Below, piece after piece: positions 8,035 to 18,200 of a stretch of DNA of 59,787 nt. Position 1 is the stretch's first letter; every line of letters starts with the position of its first letter. The notes under the pieces were generated by a model that was given only the letters and a program-made list of their open reading frames with translations, had not been told where the DNA came from and searched no databases. Origin of the DNA: Niabella agricola (GTDB lineage Bacteria; Bacteroidota; Bacteroidia; Chitinophagales; Chitinophagaceae); assembly GCF_021538615.1 (NCBI RefSeq), contig NZ_JAJHIZ010000001.1:1-59787 (forward strand). Direction: 5' to 3'. Made by a program: the position numbers and the translations under genes.

Positions 8035-9174
8035 ATGAAAAAAATATTATTTATCGACCGGGACGGAACCCTGATTTACGAAGCGCCCCCCACCTATCAG
8101 TTAGACTCCATCGATAAGGTGACCTTTTATCCGGGTATGTTTACCTGGCTGGGAAAAATAGCAAAGGAAATGAATTATGAACTGGTGATGGTGACCAACC
8201 AGGACGGGCTGGGTACTGAAGCCTTTCCTGAAGCAACTTTCTGGCCTACCCAGCACCTCGTGATGCGCAACCTGGAAGCTGACGGCATTCATTTCAGTGA
8301 GGTGTTTATCGACCGGTCTTACCCTGAAGAAAATGCGCCCACCCGTAAACCGGGCACCGGCATGCTTACAAAATACATTAACAACCCGGACTACGACCTT
8401 ACAGGCTCTTATGTGATTGGCGATCGCATTACCGACATCCAGCTTGCAAAGAACCTGGGCTGCAAAGGCATTTGGCTGGTACAGGATGAGAACCTGGGCG
8501 CCGCTGAGATCTCGGACTCTCTGAAAGAGCTGGAACCCACCATTGCCTTAAAAACCACCAGTTGGCAGGATATTTATGCATTGCTGCAGTTGCAATCGAG
8601 AGTAGTGGAACACGAGCGCAATACCAATGAAACAAAAATAAAAATCAATATCAATCTTGACGGCACAGGGCAATGTGCAATTGACACTGGACTTGGTTTT
8701 TTTGACCACATGTTGCACCAGCTGGGCCGTCACAGCGGTATGGATCTTAGTGTAGTTACCAAAGGTGATCTGCATATAGATGAGCATCATACCATCGAAG
8801 ATACCGCCATTGCCCTGGGAGAAGCGCTGGCGATGGCGTTGGGTAATAAAGCCGGTATTGAGCGTTATGGTTTCTGTTTGCCCATGGATGACGCGCTGGT
8901 ACAGGTGGCACTGGACTTTGGCGGCCGTCCCTGGCTGGTTTGGGATGCCTCCTTCAAACGTGAAAAGATCGGCGAAATGCCCACGGAAATGTTTTATCAT
9001 TTTTTTAAATCGCTCAGCGATGCAGCAAAGATGAACCTGAACATCAAGGCCGAAGGCGAGAACGAGCATCATAAAATAGAAGCCATTTTTAAAGCCCTGG
9101 CAAAAGCTATTAAGATGGCCATCAAACGAATACCAGGCAATGATCAGCTGCCGAGTACGAAGGGCATGTTGTAG
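8035..9174 (+). CDS. hisB: bifunctional histidinol-phosphatase / imidazoleglycerol-phosphate dehydratase
   Basis: About 379 residues with two domains. Residues 1 to about 165 are a HAD phosphatase (FIDRDGTL nucleophile motif, [21 protein letters not shown]). The rest is the IGP dehydratase with [11 protein letters not shown], the manganese-binding [10 protein letters not shown] and a second HHKIEA motif. I start at the ATG at 8035 ([11 protein letters not shown]); the frame opens earlier at a GTG (7981), but that stretch is not conserved. The usual Cys-rich zinc loop of enterobacterial HisB is replaced by [17 protein letters not shown], without cysteines. Confidence 0.95.
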   Translation: MKKILFIDRDGTLIYEAPPTYQLDSIDKVTFYPGMFTWLGKIAKEMNYELVMVTNQDGLGTEAFPEATFWPTQHLVMRNLEADGIHFSEVFIDRSYPEENAPTRKPGTGMLTKYINNPDYDLTGSYVIGDRITDIQLAKNLGCKGIWLVQDENLGAAEISDSLKELEPTIALKTTSWQDIYALLQLQSRVVEHERNTNETKIKININLDGTGQCAIDTGLGFFDHMLHQLGRHSGMDLSVVTKGDLHIDEHHTIEDTAIALGEALAMALGNKAGIERYGFCLPMDDALVQVALDFGGRPWLVWDASFKREKIGEMPTEMFYHFFKSLSDAAKMNLNIKAEGENEHHKIEAIFKALAKAIKMAIKRIPGNDQLPSTKGML

Positions 9175-9185
9175 AACCGTTTATA

Positions 9186-9234
9186 GTTTGAGGTTTGATG
9201 TTGAACCTCAAATACCAAACCTCAAACGTCAGAC
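9186..9234 (+). repeat. heptad array with inverted units before hisH
   Basis: The spacer reads as GTTTGAG, GTTTGAT, GTTGAAC, CTCAAAT, ACCAAAC, CTCAAAC, GTCAGAC. The first unit and the sixth are exact reverse complements, so the array can fold back on itself. The hisH frame is open through it, which is why a longer false start at 9195 exists. Confidence 0.65.
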
Positions 9235-9239
9235 AAAGA

Positions 9240-9824
9240 ATGAAAACAGTTATTATTAAATACAATGCCGGAAATATTCAATCGGTACTCTTTGCGCTCG
9301 AACGCATTGGCGTAACGGCTACCGTTACGGATGATCCGGAAGCGATCCGTTCGGCAGACAAACTGATCTTCCCGGGTGTAGGGGAAGCCAGCACGGCAAT
9401 GAACTACCTGAAAGAACGGAAACTGGACCAGCTGATCCGGGAAGCCCGCCAACCCTTGCTGGGGATTTGCCTGGGCATGCAATTACTCTGTGCGCATAGC
9501 GAAGAAAACGACACAACCTGTCTGGGCATTTTTGATGTGCCCGTTAAAAAATTTATCAGCCCCGATTTAAAAATCCCGCAAATGGGTTGGAACCGGATTC
9601 ATATCAACAATGATCCGCTATTCAAAAATGTGCCTCAGGATTCCTGGTGTTATTTTGTACATAGTTACTATGCGGCATTGAACCCCGGCACCATTGCTAC
9701 CACGCTATATGCGACGGAATTCAGCAGCGCCCTGCACCGGGACAATTTTTATGGCGTGCAATTTCACCCGGAAAAAAGCGCAGAAGCCGGCGAACAGATC
9801 TTAAAAAATTTTTTAGCATTATAA
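9240..9824 (+). CDS. hisH: imidazole glycerol phosphate synthase, glutaminase subunit
   Basis: A class I glutamine amidotransferase of 194 residues that supplies ammonia to HisF. The nucleophile Cys is in GICLGMQLL and the catalytic His/Glu pair in GVQFHPEKS. The N-terminus MKTVIIKYNAGN matches the family start, so I use the ATG at 9240 and not the in-frame ATG at 9195, which lies in the repeat. Its TAA stop overlaps the hisA start (TAATG), implying translational coupling. Confidence 0.97.
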   Translation: MKTVIIKYNAGNIQSVLFALERIGVTATVTDDPEAIRSADKLIFPGVGEASTAMNYLKERKLDQLIREARQPLLGICLGMQLLCAHSEENDTTCLGIFDVPVKKFISPDLKIPQMGWNRIHINNDPLFKNVPQDSWCYFVHSYYAALNPGTIATTLYATEFSSALHRDNFYGVQFHPEKSAEAGEQILKNFLAL

Positions 9825-10546
9825 TGGAAATTATACCCGCAATAGACATCATAGAAGGGAAAGCCGTACGGTTAAGCAAAGGCGATTACACTCAGAAAAA
9901 AGTATACAACGAAAACCCCTTGGAAGTAGCGCTTCAGTTTGAAGATGCCGGTTTAAAACGCCTGCACCTGGTAGACCTTGACGGTGCGAAGGCTGGCCGT
10001 GTTGCCAACTGGAAGGTATTGGAAACCATCGCCGGTAAAACCGGGCTCATCATCGACTTCAGCGGCGGGATCAGCAGCGAAAAAGACGTGCAAATCGCCT
10101 TTAGCTCGGGAGCAGCTTATGCCGCCGTGGGTAGCATGGCGGTTAAAAAGCCCGTGGTATTCCAGGACTGGCTGACAGCCTTTGGCGTTGAAAAATTCAT
10201 TCTGGGCGCGGACGTGCTGAACGAAAAGATCATGATCAAAGGATGGACCGAAGCTACGGATATCAACATTTTCAACTTCCTGAAACATTACCGTACCAAG
10301 GGCATTCAACAGTTCTTTTGCACCGATATCAGTAAGGACGGTCTTCTGCAGGGCAGCGCCGATGATCTGTATAAAAAAATACTGGACGAAGTAGAAGACC
10401 TGAAACTGATCGCCAGCGGCGGCGTCAGCTGCTTACAGGACCTGGAAAGCCTGCAGGCCATTGGCTGCCATGGGGCTATTGTGGGGAAGGCGATCTATGA
10501 AGGAAAGATCAGTTTGAAGGATCTGGCCCGATTTAATAACTTATAG
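9824..10546 (+). CDS. hisA: ProFAR isomerase
   Basis: A 240-residue (beta/alpha)8 barrel that isomerises ProFAR to PRFAR. The sequence starts MEIIPAIDIIEGKAVRL, with the catalytic Asp of the first strand, and has the second phosphate-binding half in FCTDISKDGLLQGSA and LIASGGVS. Start and stop overlap with hisH by one base. The family length is fully matched. Confidence 0.97.
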   Translation: MEIIPAIDIIEGKAVRLSKGDYTQKKVYNENPLEVALQFEDAGLKRLHLVDLDGAKAGRVANWKVLETIAGKTGLIIDFSGGISSEKDVQIAFSSGAAYAAVGSMAVKKPVVFQDWLTAFGVEKFILGADVLNEKIMIKGWTEATDINIFNFLKHYRTKGIQQFFCTDISKDGLLQGSADDLYKKILDEVEDLKLIASGGVSCLQDLESLQAIGCHGAIVGKAIYEGKISLKDLARFNNL

Positions 10547-10581
10547 ATATGCAAGGTTTGAAGCCATCAAGATCAAACCGG

Positions 10582-10602
10582 AAATCAGAAATCTCAAATC
10601 AG
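10582..10602 (+). repeat. three heptads before hisF
   Basis: AAATCAG, AAATCTC, AAATCAG lie in tandem immediately ahead of the hisF start at 10607. The first unit is identical to a unit in the array before hisC. Confidence 0.6.
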
Positions 10603-10606
10603 CATC

Positions 10607-11362
10607 ATGCTCGCAAAACGAATCATACCCTGCCTGGATATCAAAGACGGCCGTACCGTTAAAGGCACCAATTTTGTACAGCTCCGGGATGCCGGCGACC
10701 CGGTGGAACTGGCCATGCGTTATTGCACGGAAGGCGCCGACGAACTGGTATTTCTTGACATTACGGCAACTGTTGACAAGCGCAAAACCTTATCAGAACT
10801 GGTACGCAACATTGCCACGCATATTAATATTCCGTTTACGGTTGGAGGAGGCATCAATACCGTAGACGATGTATCTGTATTAATGGAGCATGGCGCCGAT
10901 AAGATTTCGGTCAACACTTCAGCCGTAAAAACCCCGCAGCTGGTAAGTGACCTGGCCAGAAACTTCGGCAGCCAGTGCGTGGTAGTAGCCATCGACATCA
11001 AACTATTCGATGGCGTTTGGAAAGTGGTTACCCACGGAGGCCGGAATGCCACGGACCTCATCGCAACCGAATGGGCTAAAAGAGTAACCGACCTGGGTGC
11101 CGGTGAAATCCTGTTGACCTCTATGGAAAACGATGGCACCAAAAGCGGATTTGCCATCGATATTACCCGGCAAATCAGCCAGGCGCTCCCTATACCCGTG
11201 ATTGCCTCCGGCGGCGCCGGAACCATGTCGCATTTTAAAGAAGTATTTGAAACAGGCGCCGCAGATGCTGCACTGGCCGCCAGCATTTTTCATTTTGGTG
11301 AAATAGAGATCGGCGCATTAAAAAATTATTTAAAAGCAAACCATATTTCCGTCCGGTTATAA
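10607..11362 (+). CDS. hisF: imidazole glycerol phosphate synthase, cyclase subunit
   Basis: A 251-residue (beta/alpha)8 barrel that uses HisH-derived ammonia to make imidazole glycerol phosphate and AICAR. Characteristic segments are [43 protein letters not shown], the catalytic-Asp strand [13 protein letters not shown] and IASGGAGT. It is unbroken and family-length, and is separated from hisA by 60 bases that include a heptad repeat. Confidence 0.97.
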   Translation: MLAKRIIPCLDIKDGRTVKGTNFVQLRDAGDPVELAMRYCTEGADELVFLDITATVDKRKTLSELVRNIATHINIPFTVGGGINTVDDVSVLMEHGADKISVNTSAVKTPQLVSDLARNFGSQCVVVAIDIKLFDGVWKVVTHGGRNATDLIATEWAKRVTDLGAGEILLTSMENDGTKSGFAIDITRQISQALPIPVIASGGAGTMSHFKEVFETGAADAALAASIFHFGEIEIGALKNYLKANHISVRL

Positions 11363-11371
11363 TTTGCAATA

Positions 11372-11420
11372 GTTGAAATTTTAACCTGGAACTTTGAATC
11401 TGAAACTTGACATTAAATTT
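11372..11420 (+). repeat. degenerate heptad spacer before hisIE
   Basis: The spacer can be read as GTTGAAA, TTTTAAC, CTGGAAC, TTTGAAT, CTGAAAC, TTGACAT, TAAATTT. The similarity is weaker than in the hisC array, but the period is kept. Confidence 0.5.
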
Positions 11421-11426
11421 TAAAAA

Positions 11427-12017
11427 ATGATTGATTTTTCAAAATATTCCGACGGCCTTGCACCGGTGATCATCCAGGATGCTGCCACCCAGGAGGTGCT
11501 GATGCTGGGATTTATGAACGCTGAAGCACTGGAAAAAACGAAATCGGAAGGTAAAGTCACTTTTTATTCCCGCAGTAAACAACGCCTCTGGACCAAGGGT
11601 GAAACTTCCAATAATTTTCTCCTTGTAAAAGAGATCCTGGAAGACTGCGATGCAGATACCCTGCTCATTAAAGCCGATCCGCAAGGGCCTACCTGTCATA
11701 CCGGAACCACCAGTTGCTTTGGAACGGCTAATGATACGTTTTCATTGCAGGCATTGGAAAAGGTGATCCGGGACCGGAAAAACAATCCCACTGAAAAATC
11801 CTATACCGCCTCCCTGTTTGCAAAGGGCATTAATAAGATCGCCCAGAAAGTGGGTGAAGAAGCGGTTGAAATTGTGATCGAAGCAAAGGATAACAACCAG
11901 GAGCTGTTTCTTGGAGAAGCGGCCGACCTGATGTTCCACTACCTGGTACTTCTGCAAGCCAAAGGGGTTGAGCTAAAAGACGTCTTACAGGTATTGGAGG
12001 CAAGACATAAAAAATAA
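11427..12017 (+). CDS. hisI: bifunctional phosphoribosyl-AMP cyclohydrolase / phosphoribosyl-ATP pyrophosphatase
   Basis: A 196-residue HisIE fusion. The N-terminal about 105 residues are the zinc- and magnesium-dependent cyclohydrolase, with the Cys ligands around CDADTLLIKADP and CHTGTTSCF. The C-terminal about 85 residues are the all-helical pyrophosphatase, with KGINKIAQKVGEEAVEIVIEA and EAADLMFHYLVLL. The enzyme catalyses steps 2 and 3 of the pathway. It is the last gene of the operon; I see no clear terminator after it. Confidence 0.97.
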   Translation: MIDFSKYSDGLAPVIIQDAATQEVLMLGFMNAEALEKTKSEGKVTFYSRSKQRLWTKGETSNNFLLVKEILEDCDADTLLIKADPQGPTCHTGTTSCFGTANDTFSLQALEKVIRDRKNNPTEKSYTASLFAKGINKIAQKVGEEAVEIVIEAKDNNQELFLGEAADLMFHYLVLLQAKGVELKDVLQVLEARHKK

Positions 12018-12024
12018 GAGATGA

Positions 12025-12045
12025 GCGTTCAGCATTCAGCGTTCA
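12025..12045 (+). repeat. three heptads after hisIE
   Basis: GCGTTCA, GCATTCA, GCGTTCA lie in tandem shortly after the hisIE stop. Units 1 and 3 are identical. Confidence 0.6.
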
Positions 12046-12080
12046 GAAGGGCACCGTTGCCGCCTGGAAATTACAGGGTC

Positions 12081-12788
12081 CTACCACTCCCTGTTTTTGA
12101 CAGTCTCATCTGTCATTACAGCCAGGTTGAGCAACGGATGCTTTTTTAGTACGGACCAACGTTCCTGAGGATGATCTTTTTCAGGAAAAAACTCATTTCC
12201 GCCAAAAATCTCCTGTTTTTTACCGGTCATGAAGTTATAACTGGTTGCTGAAGTTTCTCCGCTTGCCCGGTGTAGCGACGACACATCCAGTCCAATCAAT
12301 TCAAGCCTTCCGTTTTGAAACCGGAACGTATAATTCCAATCGGTAACTTCATAACTGCCGCAGCTCAGCCAGTAATGAAACCCCATTTTCAACACTCCTT
12401 TAACGATTCCAATGCTGCCATCGGCGAAGGGGTCAGACAGGCAGGGATTATCCGCACTGTTCACAGAAGGAAGGAATTGATCCGTATTTAAAATTTTCCG
12501 GTAGCCATCCCCTTCTTTGAAATAAATCAATAACCGGCGAGGGTTCAGATCCAGTGTATCCTGCCCCAGTCCGCTATGGATTTTAAAGTTTGCTGCACTG
12601 GTATTCCGGATCACCCACACCAGGTCAGGCAGCCGGTCTTTATTCAGATCGCCCATGATGAGCGTATCCGATACCCAGCCTTTGGGGATTGCTGTTTTAA
12701 GACCATCCGGCAGTGTGCCCGGTTGCGCCGCAGTGTACTGAACATAGATAGCGGCGACAAAGAAAAAAGCAGTTTTCAAAGGTTTCAT
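12081..12788 (-). CDS. exported protein with an FG-GAP-like segment, function unknown
   Basis: About 235 residues starting with a signal peptide (MKPLKTAFFFVAAIYVQ... ending YTAAQ). Shortly after it comes DTLIMGDLNKDRLPDLVWV, a calcium-binding loop of the kind found in FG-GAP/VCBS repeats, followed by sequence suited to beta strands. I do not recognise the rest and give no enzyme activity. It is convergent with the his operon, with about 60 bases between the two stops. Confidence 0.75.
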   Translation of the reverse strand: MKPLKTAFFFVAAIYVQYTAAQPGTLPDGLKTAIPKGWVSDTLIMGDLNKDRLPDLVWVIRNTSAANFKIHSGLGQDTLDLNPRRLLIYFKEGDGYRKILNTDQFLPSVNSADNPCLSDPFADGSIGIVKGVLKMGFHYWLSCGSYEVTDWNYTFRFQNGRLELIGLDVSSLHRASGETSATSYNFMTGKKQEIFGGNEFFPEKDHPQERWSVLKKHPLLNLAVMTDETVKNREW

Positions 12789-12904
12789 ATACACGGATAG
12801 GTTTCCTTAATTATGGATTGTCATTCAAATTAATATCGGGCCAGCAAGTTCCCAAAAATAACCTTAAAAAAAATTAAATTAATATTAACACCCAAAAACA
12901 GCGC

Positions 12905-12912
12905 TATCTTTG
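12905..12912 (+). promoter_or_regulatory. -7 element before the DUF4294 gene
   Basis: TATCTTTG is a perfect match to the Bacteroidota TAnnTTTG element, 42 bases before the start codon. No clear -33 TTTG is seen. Confidence 0.65.
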
Positions 12913-12954
12913 GTTACTTTACGAAGTTCAGTGTACCAATATTAAATTTGCGTA

Positions 12955-13659
12955 TTGAATAAACGATATCGATACCTGGTTATACTGGCCGTATCCATGT
13001 TAACGCCATTTGCTTTTGAGACTACTGCACTTGCGCAAACAATTGATACGGTACGCATTCCTCCAATGCCTTCCATGCAGGAGATCATGAAAGACTGGGG
13101 GCCCAGGGACTCTACAAAAGTAGCAGCCATCTGGTACGGCCCCGACTATAATTCCTTTAAAATGATGCCCTACACAGAAGAGCCCAATATATGGATCTCC
13201 AAACTTCCCCCGGCGCAACTGGAAAAAGTCAAAAAAGAATGGAGCCGTCTGCGGAACGCGGTATACGTATGTTACCCCTACGCCCGTATTGCCGGTGCTA
13301 CCATTAATCAGATCAGTCGTCAGTTGCAGGGCGTTACAGACAAAAAAGCCCGTAAGGCGATCATCAAATCAAAAGAAAAAGAGTTAAAAAAACAATTTTC
13401 CGATCCTCTCTCCAACCTTTCTGTATACCAGGGTAAGGTACTGATGAAACTGATTTACCGTCAAACCGGCTCCGACTGTTATGAGATCATCCGGGAATAC
13501 AAAGGAGGATTGAATGCACGCGTGTACCAAACCGTAGCGTTCTTTTATGGGAGCGACCTGAAGCAAGACTATGATATCCGGAAGGATCCATTTGACCGGC
13601 AGATAGAAGATTTCGTACAGGAGATTAACAATACATGGTATGGCAATCCCTACCGGTAA
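12955..13659 (+). CDS. exported DUF4294 protein
   Basis: A 234-residue protein with a signal peptide (MNKRYRYLVILAVSML, cleavage near TALAQ) followed by a DUF4294 domain over most of its length. Visible parts are WVRLRNAVYVCYPYA-like sequence (SRLRNAVYVCYPYA), the basic KKARKAIIKSKEKELKKQF and LIYRQTGSDCYEIIREYKGG. The start is a TTG at 12955; the first ATG (12994) would remove most of the signal peptide. The family is nearly confined to Bacteroidota and its function is unknown. Confidence 0.82.
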   Translation: MNKRYRYLVILAVSMLTPFAFETTALAQTIDTVRIPPMPSMQEIMKDWGPRDSTKVAAIWYGPDYNSFKMMPYTEEPNIWISKLPPAQLEKVKKEWSRLRNAVYVCYPYARIAGATINQISRQLQGVTDKKARKAIIKSKEKELKKQFSDPLSNLSVYQGKVLMKLIYRQTGSDCYEIIREYKGGLNARVYQTVAFFYGSDLKQDYDIRKDPFDRQIEDFVQEINNTWYGNPYR

Positions 13660-13692
13660 TAATCAGCCGGCTTTCCTTCCTTCTGAAATGCG

Positions 13693-13700
13693 TATCTTTG
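13693..13700 (+). promoter_or_regulatory. -7 element before the lipoprotein-MNIO pair
   Basis: TATCTTTG matches TAnnTTTG perfectly and lies 15 bases upstream of the 55-residue lipoprotein-like gene. This gives the peptide/oxidase pair its own promoter, separate from DUF4294. Confidence 0.7.
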
Positions 13701-13715
13701 TTTAAGACCAATAAT

Positions 13716-13883
13716 ATGAAACTTGAAAAATCACTACTGCTACTGATTGCCGCTGCTGTTGCCGTTAATGTAGCACCCTCCTGCTCAAAAAATAAAGAGG
13801 ACAAAAAGCTGGCTGCAGCAAAAGAAAAAGAAAAGAAAGATAAACTGCCCCTTTTTTCCTGTCCGGCATGTGGTATGGGGTAA
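13716..13883 (+). CDS. small lipoprotein-like peptide, candidate MNIO substrate
   Basis: A 55-residue peptide. Residues 1-22 are a hydrophobic export signal ending APSC, with Cys23 as a possible lipidation site. Residues 24-43 are a very charged linker rich in Lys, Glu and Ala. The end is LPLFSCPACGMG with Cys49 and Cys52. The layout (signal, variable charged leader, Cys-containing C-terminus) is that of a modified-peptide precursor, in particular substrates of DUF692/MNIO oxidases such as bufferins. The MNIO-like gene begins 14 bases after it. The frame opens upstream at 13635, but the ATG at 13716 fits both promoter and signal peptide. That it is modified is inference. Confidence 0.72.
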   Translation: MKLEKSLLLLIAAAVAVNVAPSCSKNKEDKKLAAAKEKEKKDKLPLFSCPACGMG

Positions 13884-13897
13884 TACTTCGCTGACCA

Positions 13898-15033
13898 ATG
13901 GCCGAAATTCATAGCACTATTGCCTGCAACCTAGATGCGGATATTTTATCTGCATGCCTGCCCCTGTTTGAATCCGGATCGGTGGACGCCATTGAATGGT
14001 CGTTCGATGCCCTGCATCAACGCCGGGAACTACCCGAATGGTTCAAGGCGCTGCTCACTGCCTTTAGCCGGGATAATCGCCTGATCGGCCATGGTATTTT
14101 TTTTCCATCTTTTCCGGGAAATGGCTGCCGGAGCAGGAGCAATGGCTTAAAAGTCTGAAAAAATATGCAGCGGATTACCATTTCGAGCATATTACAGAAC
14201 ATTTTGGATTCATGACTGGAAAGGATTTTCATCATGGTGCCCCACTTAGCATTCCCTTTTCACCGGTCACATTAGCGATCGGCATTGACCGCGTGCAACG
14301 CATCCAGGAGGCCTGCCGTTGCCCAGTAGGTCTGGAAAATCTTGCTTTTTCATATTCCCTTGATGATGTCAAACGACACGGGGTATTTTTAGAAAAACTG
14401 GTGGAACCCGTCAACGGCTTTATCATCCTGGATTTACACAATCTTTTTTGCCAGATACATAATTTTAATGTTGATTTTGAATCCATACTGGCATATTATC
14501 CTCTGAATCGCGTAAGAGAGATTCATATCTCCGGCGGCAGCTGGGAACCGTCCGTTGCCGTTCCTTCAACCATCATACGGCGCGATACCCATGATGAAAA
14601 AGTGCCGGATACTGTTTTTGATTTTTTACGCAAAACCATTCCGCGCTGTCCAAACCTGAAATTTGTGGTGCTGGAGCAACTGGGAACCGGCCTCAGGAGT
14701 GAAGCAAGCAGGGTTGCCTTCCGGGATGATTTTCTGCAAATGCAGGCCATTGTAAAGGCAGCTTCTTTAAAGGCCGCTCCAATCAATACATTCCAGCCTC
14801 CATCCTTCCGGCCAAACACTGCGCCTGTAGAAAATCGTCTGTTATACCAGCAACAAACCACGCTATCCCTTATTCTTGAGCAAGCAGGTTCGGAAGCCGA
14901 AGCCCGTGGTCAACTGGAATCCTCCATACTGGCAAATTCCGACTGGCAGATCGAACACTGGAATGCAGCAATGCTGGAAACCGCAGTGCACCTTGCCCAA
15001 AAATGGAAAAACGGCTTTACCCCGGATACATAA
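13898..15033 (+). CDS. DUF692/MNIO-family iron oxidase, frameshifted at a T run
   Basis: Two frames together encode one DUF692-type TIM barrel of about 378 residues. The first frame runs from ATG 13898 to the T8 tract at 14097-14104; the other continues to 15033. Adding one T gives a smooth join, GIFFSIFSGKWLPEQ. Family landmarks in the joined protein are GHG (His65), TEHFG (101-102), GLENLAF (Glu147, Asn148), ILDLHN (Asp179, Asn182), IHISGG (His210), RRDTHDEKVPD (230-238) and VLEQLG (Glu260). Known MNIOs use two or three irons to modify Cys or other residues of peptides. The last about 90 residues are an extra region not typical of the barrel. No separate partner protein is visible. Confidence 0.78.
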
Positions 15034-15175
15034 ACACCCACATTTCGCGGTTCATTTTTCCCATTTTGATCCGTTATCAAAAAACGGCATTATCCGGTCG
15101 CTTCGCCCGATTTTTTATAGTTATAAAATATCTGTAATACTAACTGACATTCAACCAAAATGACTTCTTTATCCC

Positions 15176-15183
15176 TATTTTTG
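15176..15183 (+). promoter_or_regulatory. -7 element before the DUF2723 gene
   Basis: TATTTTTG matches TAnnTTTG and lies 29 bases before the start codon. Confidence 0.6.
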
Positions 15184-15212
15184 TCATCATTGAAAAAAAG
15201 ACGCGTTTTAAC

Positions 15213-18200
15213 ATGAATTTCAGAAAAGTAAACAACCTAACCGGCTGGGTGGTTTTTGCCATTGCTACCCTCACGTATTCACTAACCCGGGAAGCCCGCG
15301 GCTCGCTTTGGGATTGTGGTGAATTTGTTGCTACGGCCTATAAATTACAGATGGCACACCCTCCGGGCGCACCGATGTTTAGCCTGCTGGGGCGGATCTT
15401 TATCCTCCTTTTTGGAGATAATCCGCAAACAGCTGCCAATGCTGTAAACTTTATGAGCGCATTGGTAAGCGCGGCTACCATCCTGTTTCTTTTCTGGACG
15501 ATCACGCATTTTGCGCGGAAGATGTTCGCAGGATCCGGCGAGTCGCTTACCGGTCAGCAGATCTTTACCGTAATGACCGCGGGGACCGTTGGTGCCCTCG
15601 CATACACATTTACCGATTCATTCTGGTATAGTGCCGTTGAAGGTGAGGTTTATGCGCTGTCTTCTTTTTTCACAGGCCTGGTATTTTGGGCAATGCTCAA
15701 ATGGGAACACGCCGATGAGCTGGCTGGTGCCGATGAAGACGCCCGGGCGCGCAGCGACCGCTGGATTGTATTCCTGTTTTTCATGATGGGCTTATCCATT
15801 GGCGTACACCTGCTCAACCTGCTCACCATTCCTGCCATCGTAATGATCTATTACTACCGCCGGTATACGCCTTCCGTAAAAGGTTCCGTGGCGGCTTTCC
15901 TGATTGGATGTGCCATTACCGGAATCATACAGGTGGCCATCATCCAGTACAGCATGAAAGCGGCCGGCTTGTTTGACATCATGTTTGTGAACAGCTTCGG
16001 CATGCCGTTCTTCTCTGGCTTTACGGTGTATTTTATTCTGATCGCTTTGTTGGTAGCCATCGGGCTGCGGTTCAAACCCGGTGTATCAAAAACGGCAATC
16101 ATTCTATGGACGGCCGGCTTTTTCTTACTGGCCTTCCTGCCTTTTGCCTTTGGTGGCACCATGGCCGCTGTAAAGATCATTTTGCTGCTGATTGTAGGTG
16201 CGGTGCTGGGATACTTTATTCGGCCAACAGCGCTTAAGATCATGAAACTCTTTTTATGGTGCTTTTCCTTTATGATGCTGGGCTATTTCATGTATTTCAC
16301 CAATATCATACGAAGCAGCGCCAACCCGGCCATCGACATGAATAATGTAGACAATCCCATTAACCTCGTTTATTACCTCAGCCGGGAGCAATACGGAACA
16401 CAACCTCTGTTTTATGGAGCTCACTACGCCGCAGAAGTAGACTATGACGAAAACGGCAGCCCCTATGACCAGGGGGAAATGAAATATGTAAAAGGGGAAA
16501 ACAAATATATCCCCATCGGAAGAGACAGAAGTGTACGTTACAAGAGCTCCGACAAACAATTATTTGTACGGATATGGGACTCAAGCAACGAACAGGGACA
16601 CGCCGATTTCTATGCCGATTGGCTGGGACTGGCCAAACCTGACCCCAATACCGGGCAGGGATCGTATGGCGCCCCCAGCTACGCCGATAACATCAACTGG
16701 TTTATGAGCTACCAGACCAGTTTTATGTACATGCGTTACTTTATGTGGAATTTTGCTGGCAAACAGAACGATCTGCAGGGCTATGGCAATAAAAGAGACG
16801 GAAACTGGATCTCCGGTATTTCAATCATGGACAATGCCCGCTTGGGCGACCAGGGCCAGTTGCCGGAAAGCTTAAAACAAAACAAGGCACATAATGTCCT
16901 TTACATGCTGCCTTTTGTATTGGGCATCATCGGATTCGTATATCAGTTTCTGAAAAACCGGAAAGACTGGGTGGTTACCTTCCTGTTATTCTTCTTTACC
17001 GGTATGGCGATTGTGCTGTATTTGAATCAGCCGGGTAATCAGCCGCGTGAACGGGATTATGCCTATGTAGGTTCTTTCTATGCTTTTGCGATATGGATCG
17101 GTTTATCAGTGGTAGCCCTGCTGCGTTCCGCGCTCGAAAAGGAAGACAAGGAATCCTTTCAGAAACTACTGGTATACGGGGCTTCAGGCACCTTCCTGAT
17201 CACCGCGCTCAGCAGTATGTCCAGCACTTTTGGAGCGATCATCATTGCCAGCCTGGGGGCTGCAGTCATCTATGCTGCTGTGGTATACATTGTTGCATTT
17301 GCAGCCCGGGCGCTTTCGTCAGGTGGAAGCAATATCCGAACAGCAAATGTACTGATCGCATTGCTTTGTCTGGCCGTTCCGGGTCTTATGGCCCAGCAGG
17401 GATGGAATGACCATGACCGGAGTGAAAAGACCATGGCTCCGGACCTGGCCAAAGATTACCTGGAAAGCTGTGCTCCAAATGCGATCCTGTTTACTTTTGG
17501 AGACAACGATACCTACCCGCTCTGGTATGCGCAGGAAGTGGAAAACATAAGGCCCGATATCCGCATCATCAATACCAGTCTTTTGGGTATTGACTGGTAC
17601 ATCAACCAGCTGCGTTATAAAATAAACGATGCCGATTCAGTGGATGTGATCCTGAGCCCGGAACAAATCGAAGGTCATAACCGCGAATACCTGGCATTCC
17701 GGCAACCGCAGCCGGGGCAAAACATCGATCCGAATAACGTGTACCCCTTATATGATGTTATCAAAACCTTTATCGGAGCCCGTACCGAAGACCCGGAAAC
17801 CGGACGTGATGTAGGATCGCCGATCCTGCCTTTCCGCAAATTCTTCGTGCCGGTGAATAAGGACATTGTACACAAAAACGGAACGGCCAACCCAACCGAC
17901 AGCGTTCCGGACCAATGGGCATTTGAGATCCCCGCATCCAGAAGCGGAATCCAGCGCAATGACCTGATGGTACTCAGCATTATTGCCTCCAACCAGTGGA
18001 AACGGCCGGTTTACTTTACAGCCCCTTACGGAGAACTGGGTTTTGGACAAAATCTCAGGAAGGATGGTTTAACCTACCGGCTGGTGCCCTTCACCGTTAA
18101 AGCGCCACAGGCCAACTGGATCGTGGATCAGGCCTACCGGCAGATGCGCGCTGGCGGCACTTCCATCCGTGACAACAACGAAGACGTGATGGCCAAAAAC

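Noticed and set aside
9195..9239. Extended hisH start at 9195
   Set aside because: The extension is a translation of the heptad array.
15034..15212. Small gene following the MNIO frame (95-residue reading frame near 14876-15163)
   Set aside because: It mostly overlaps the MNIO gene in another frame and has no supporting features.
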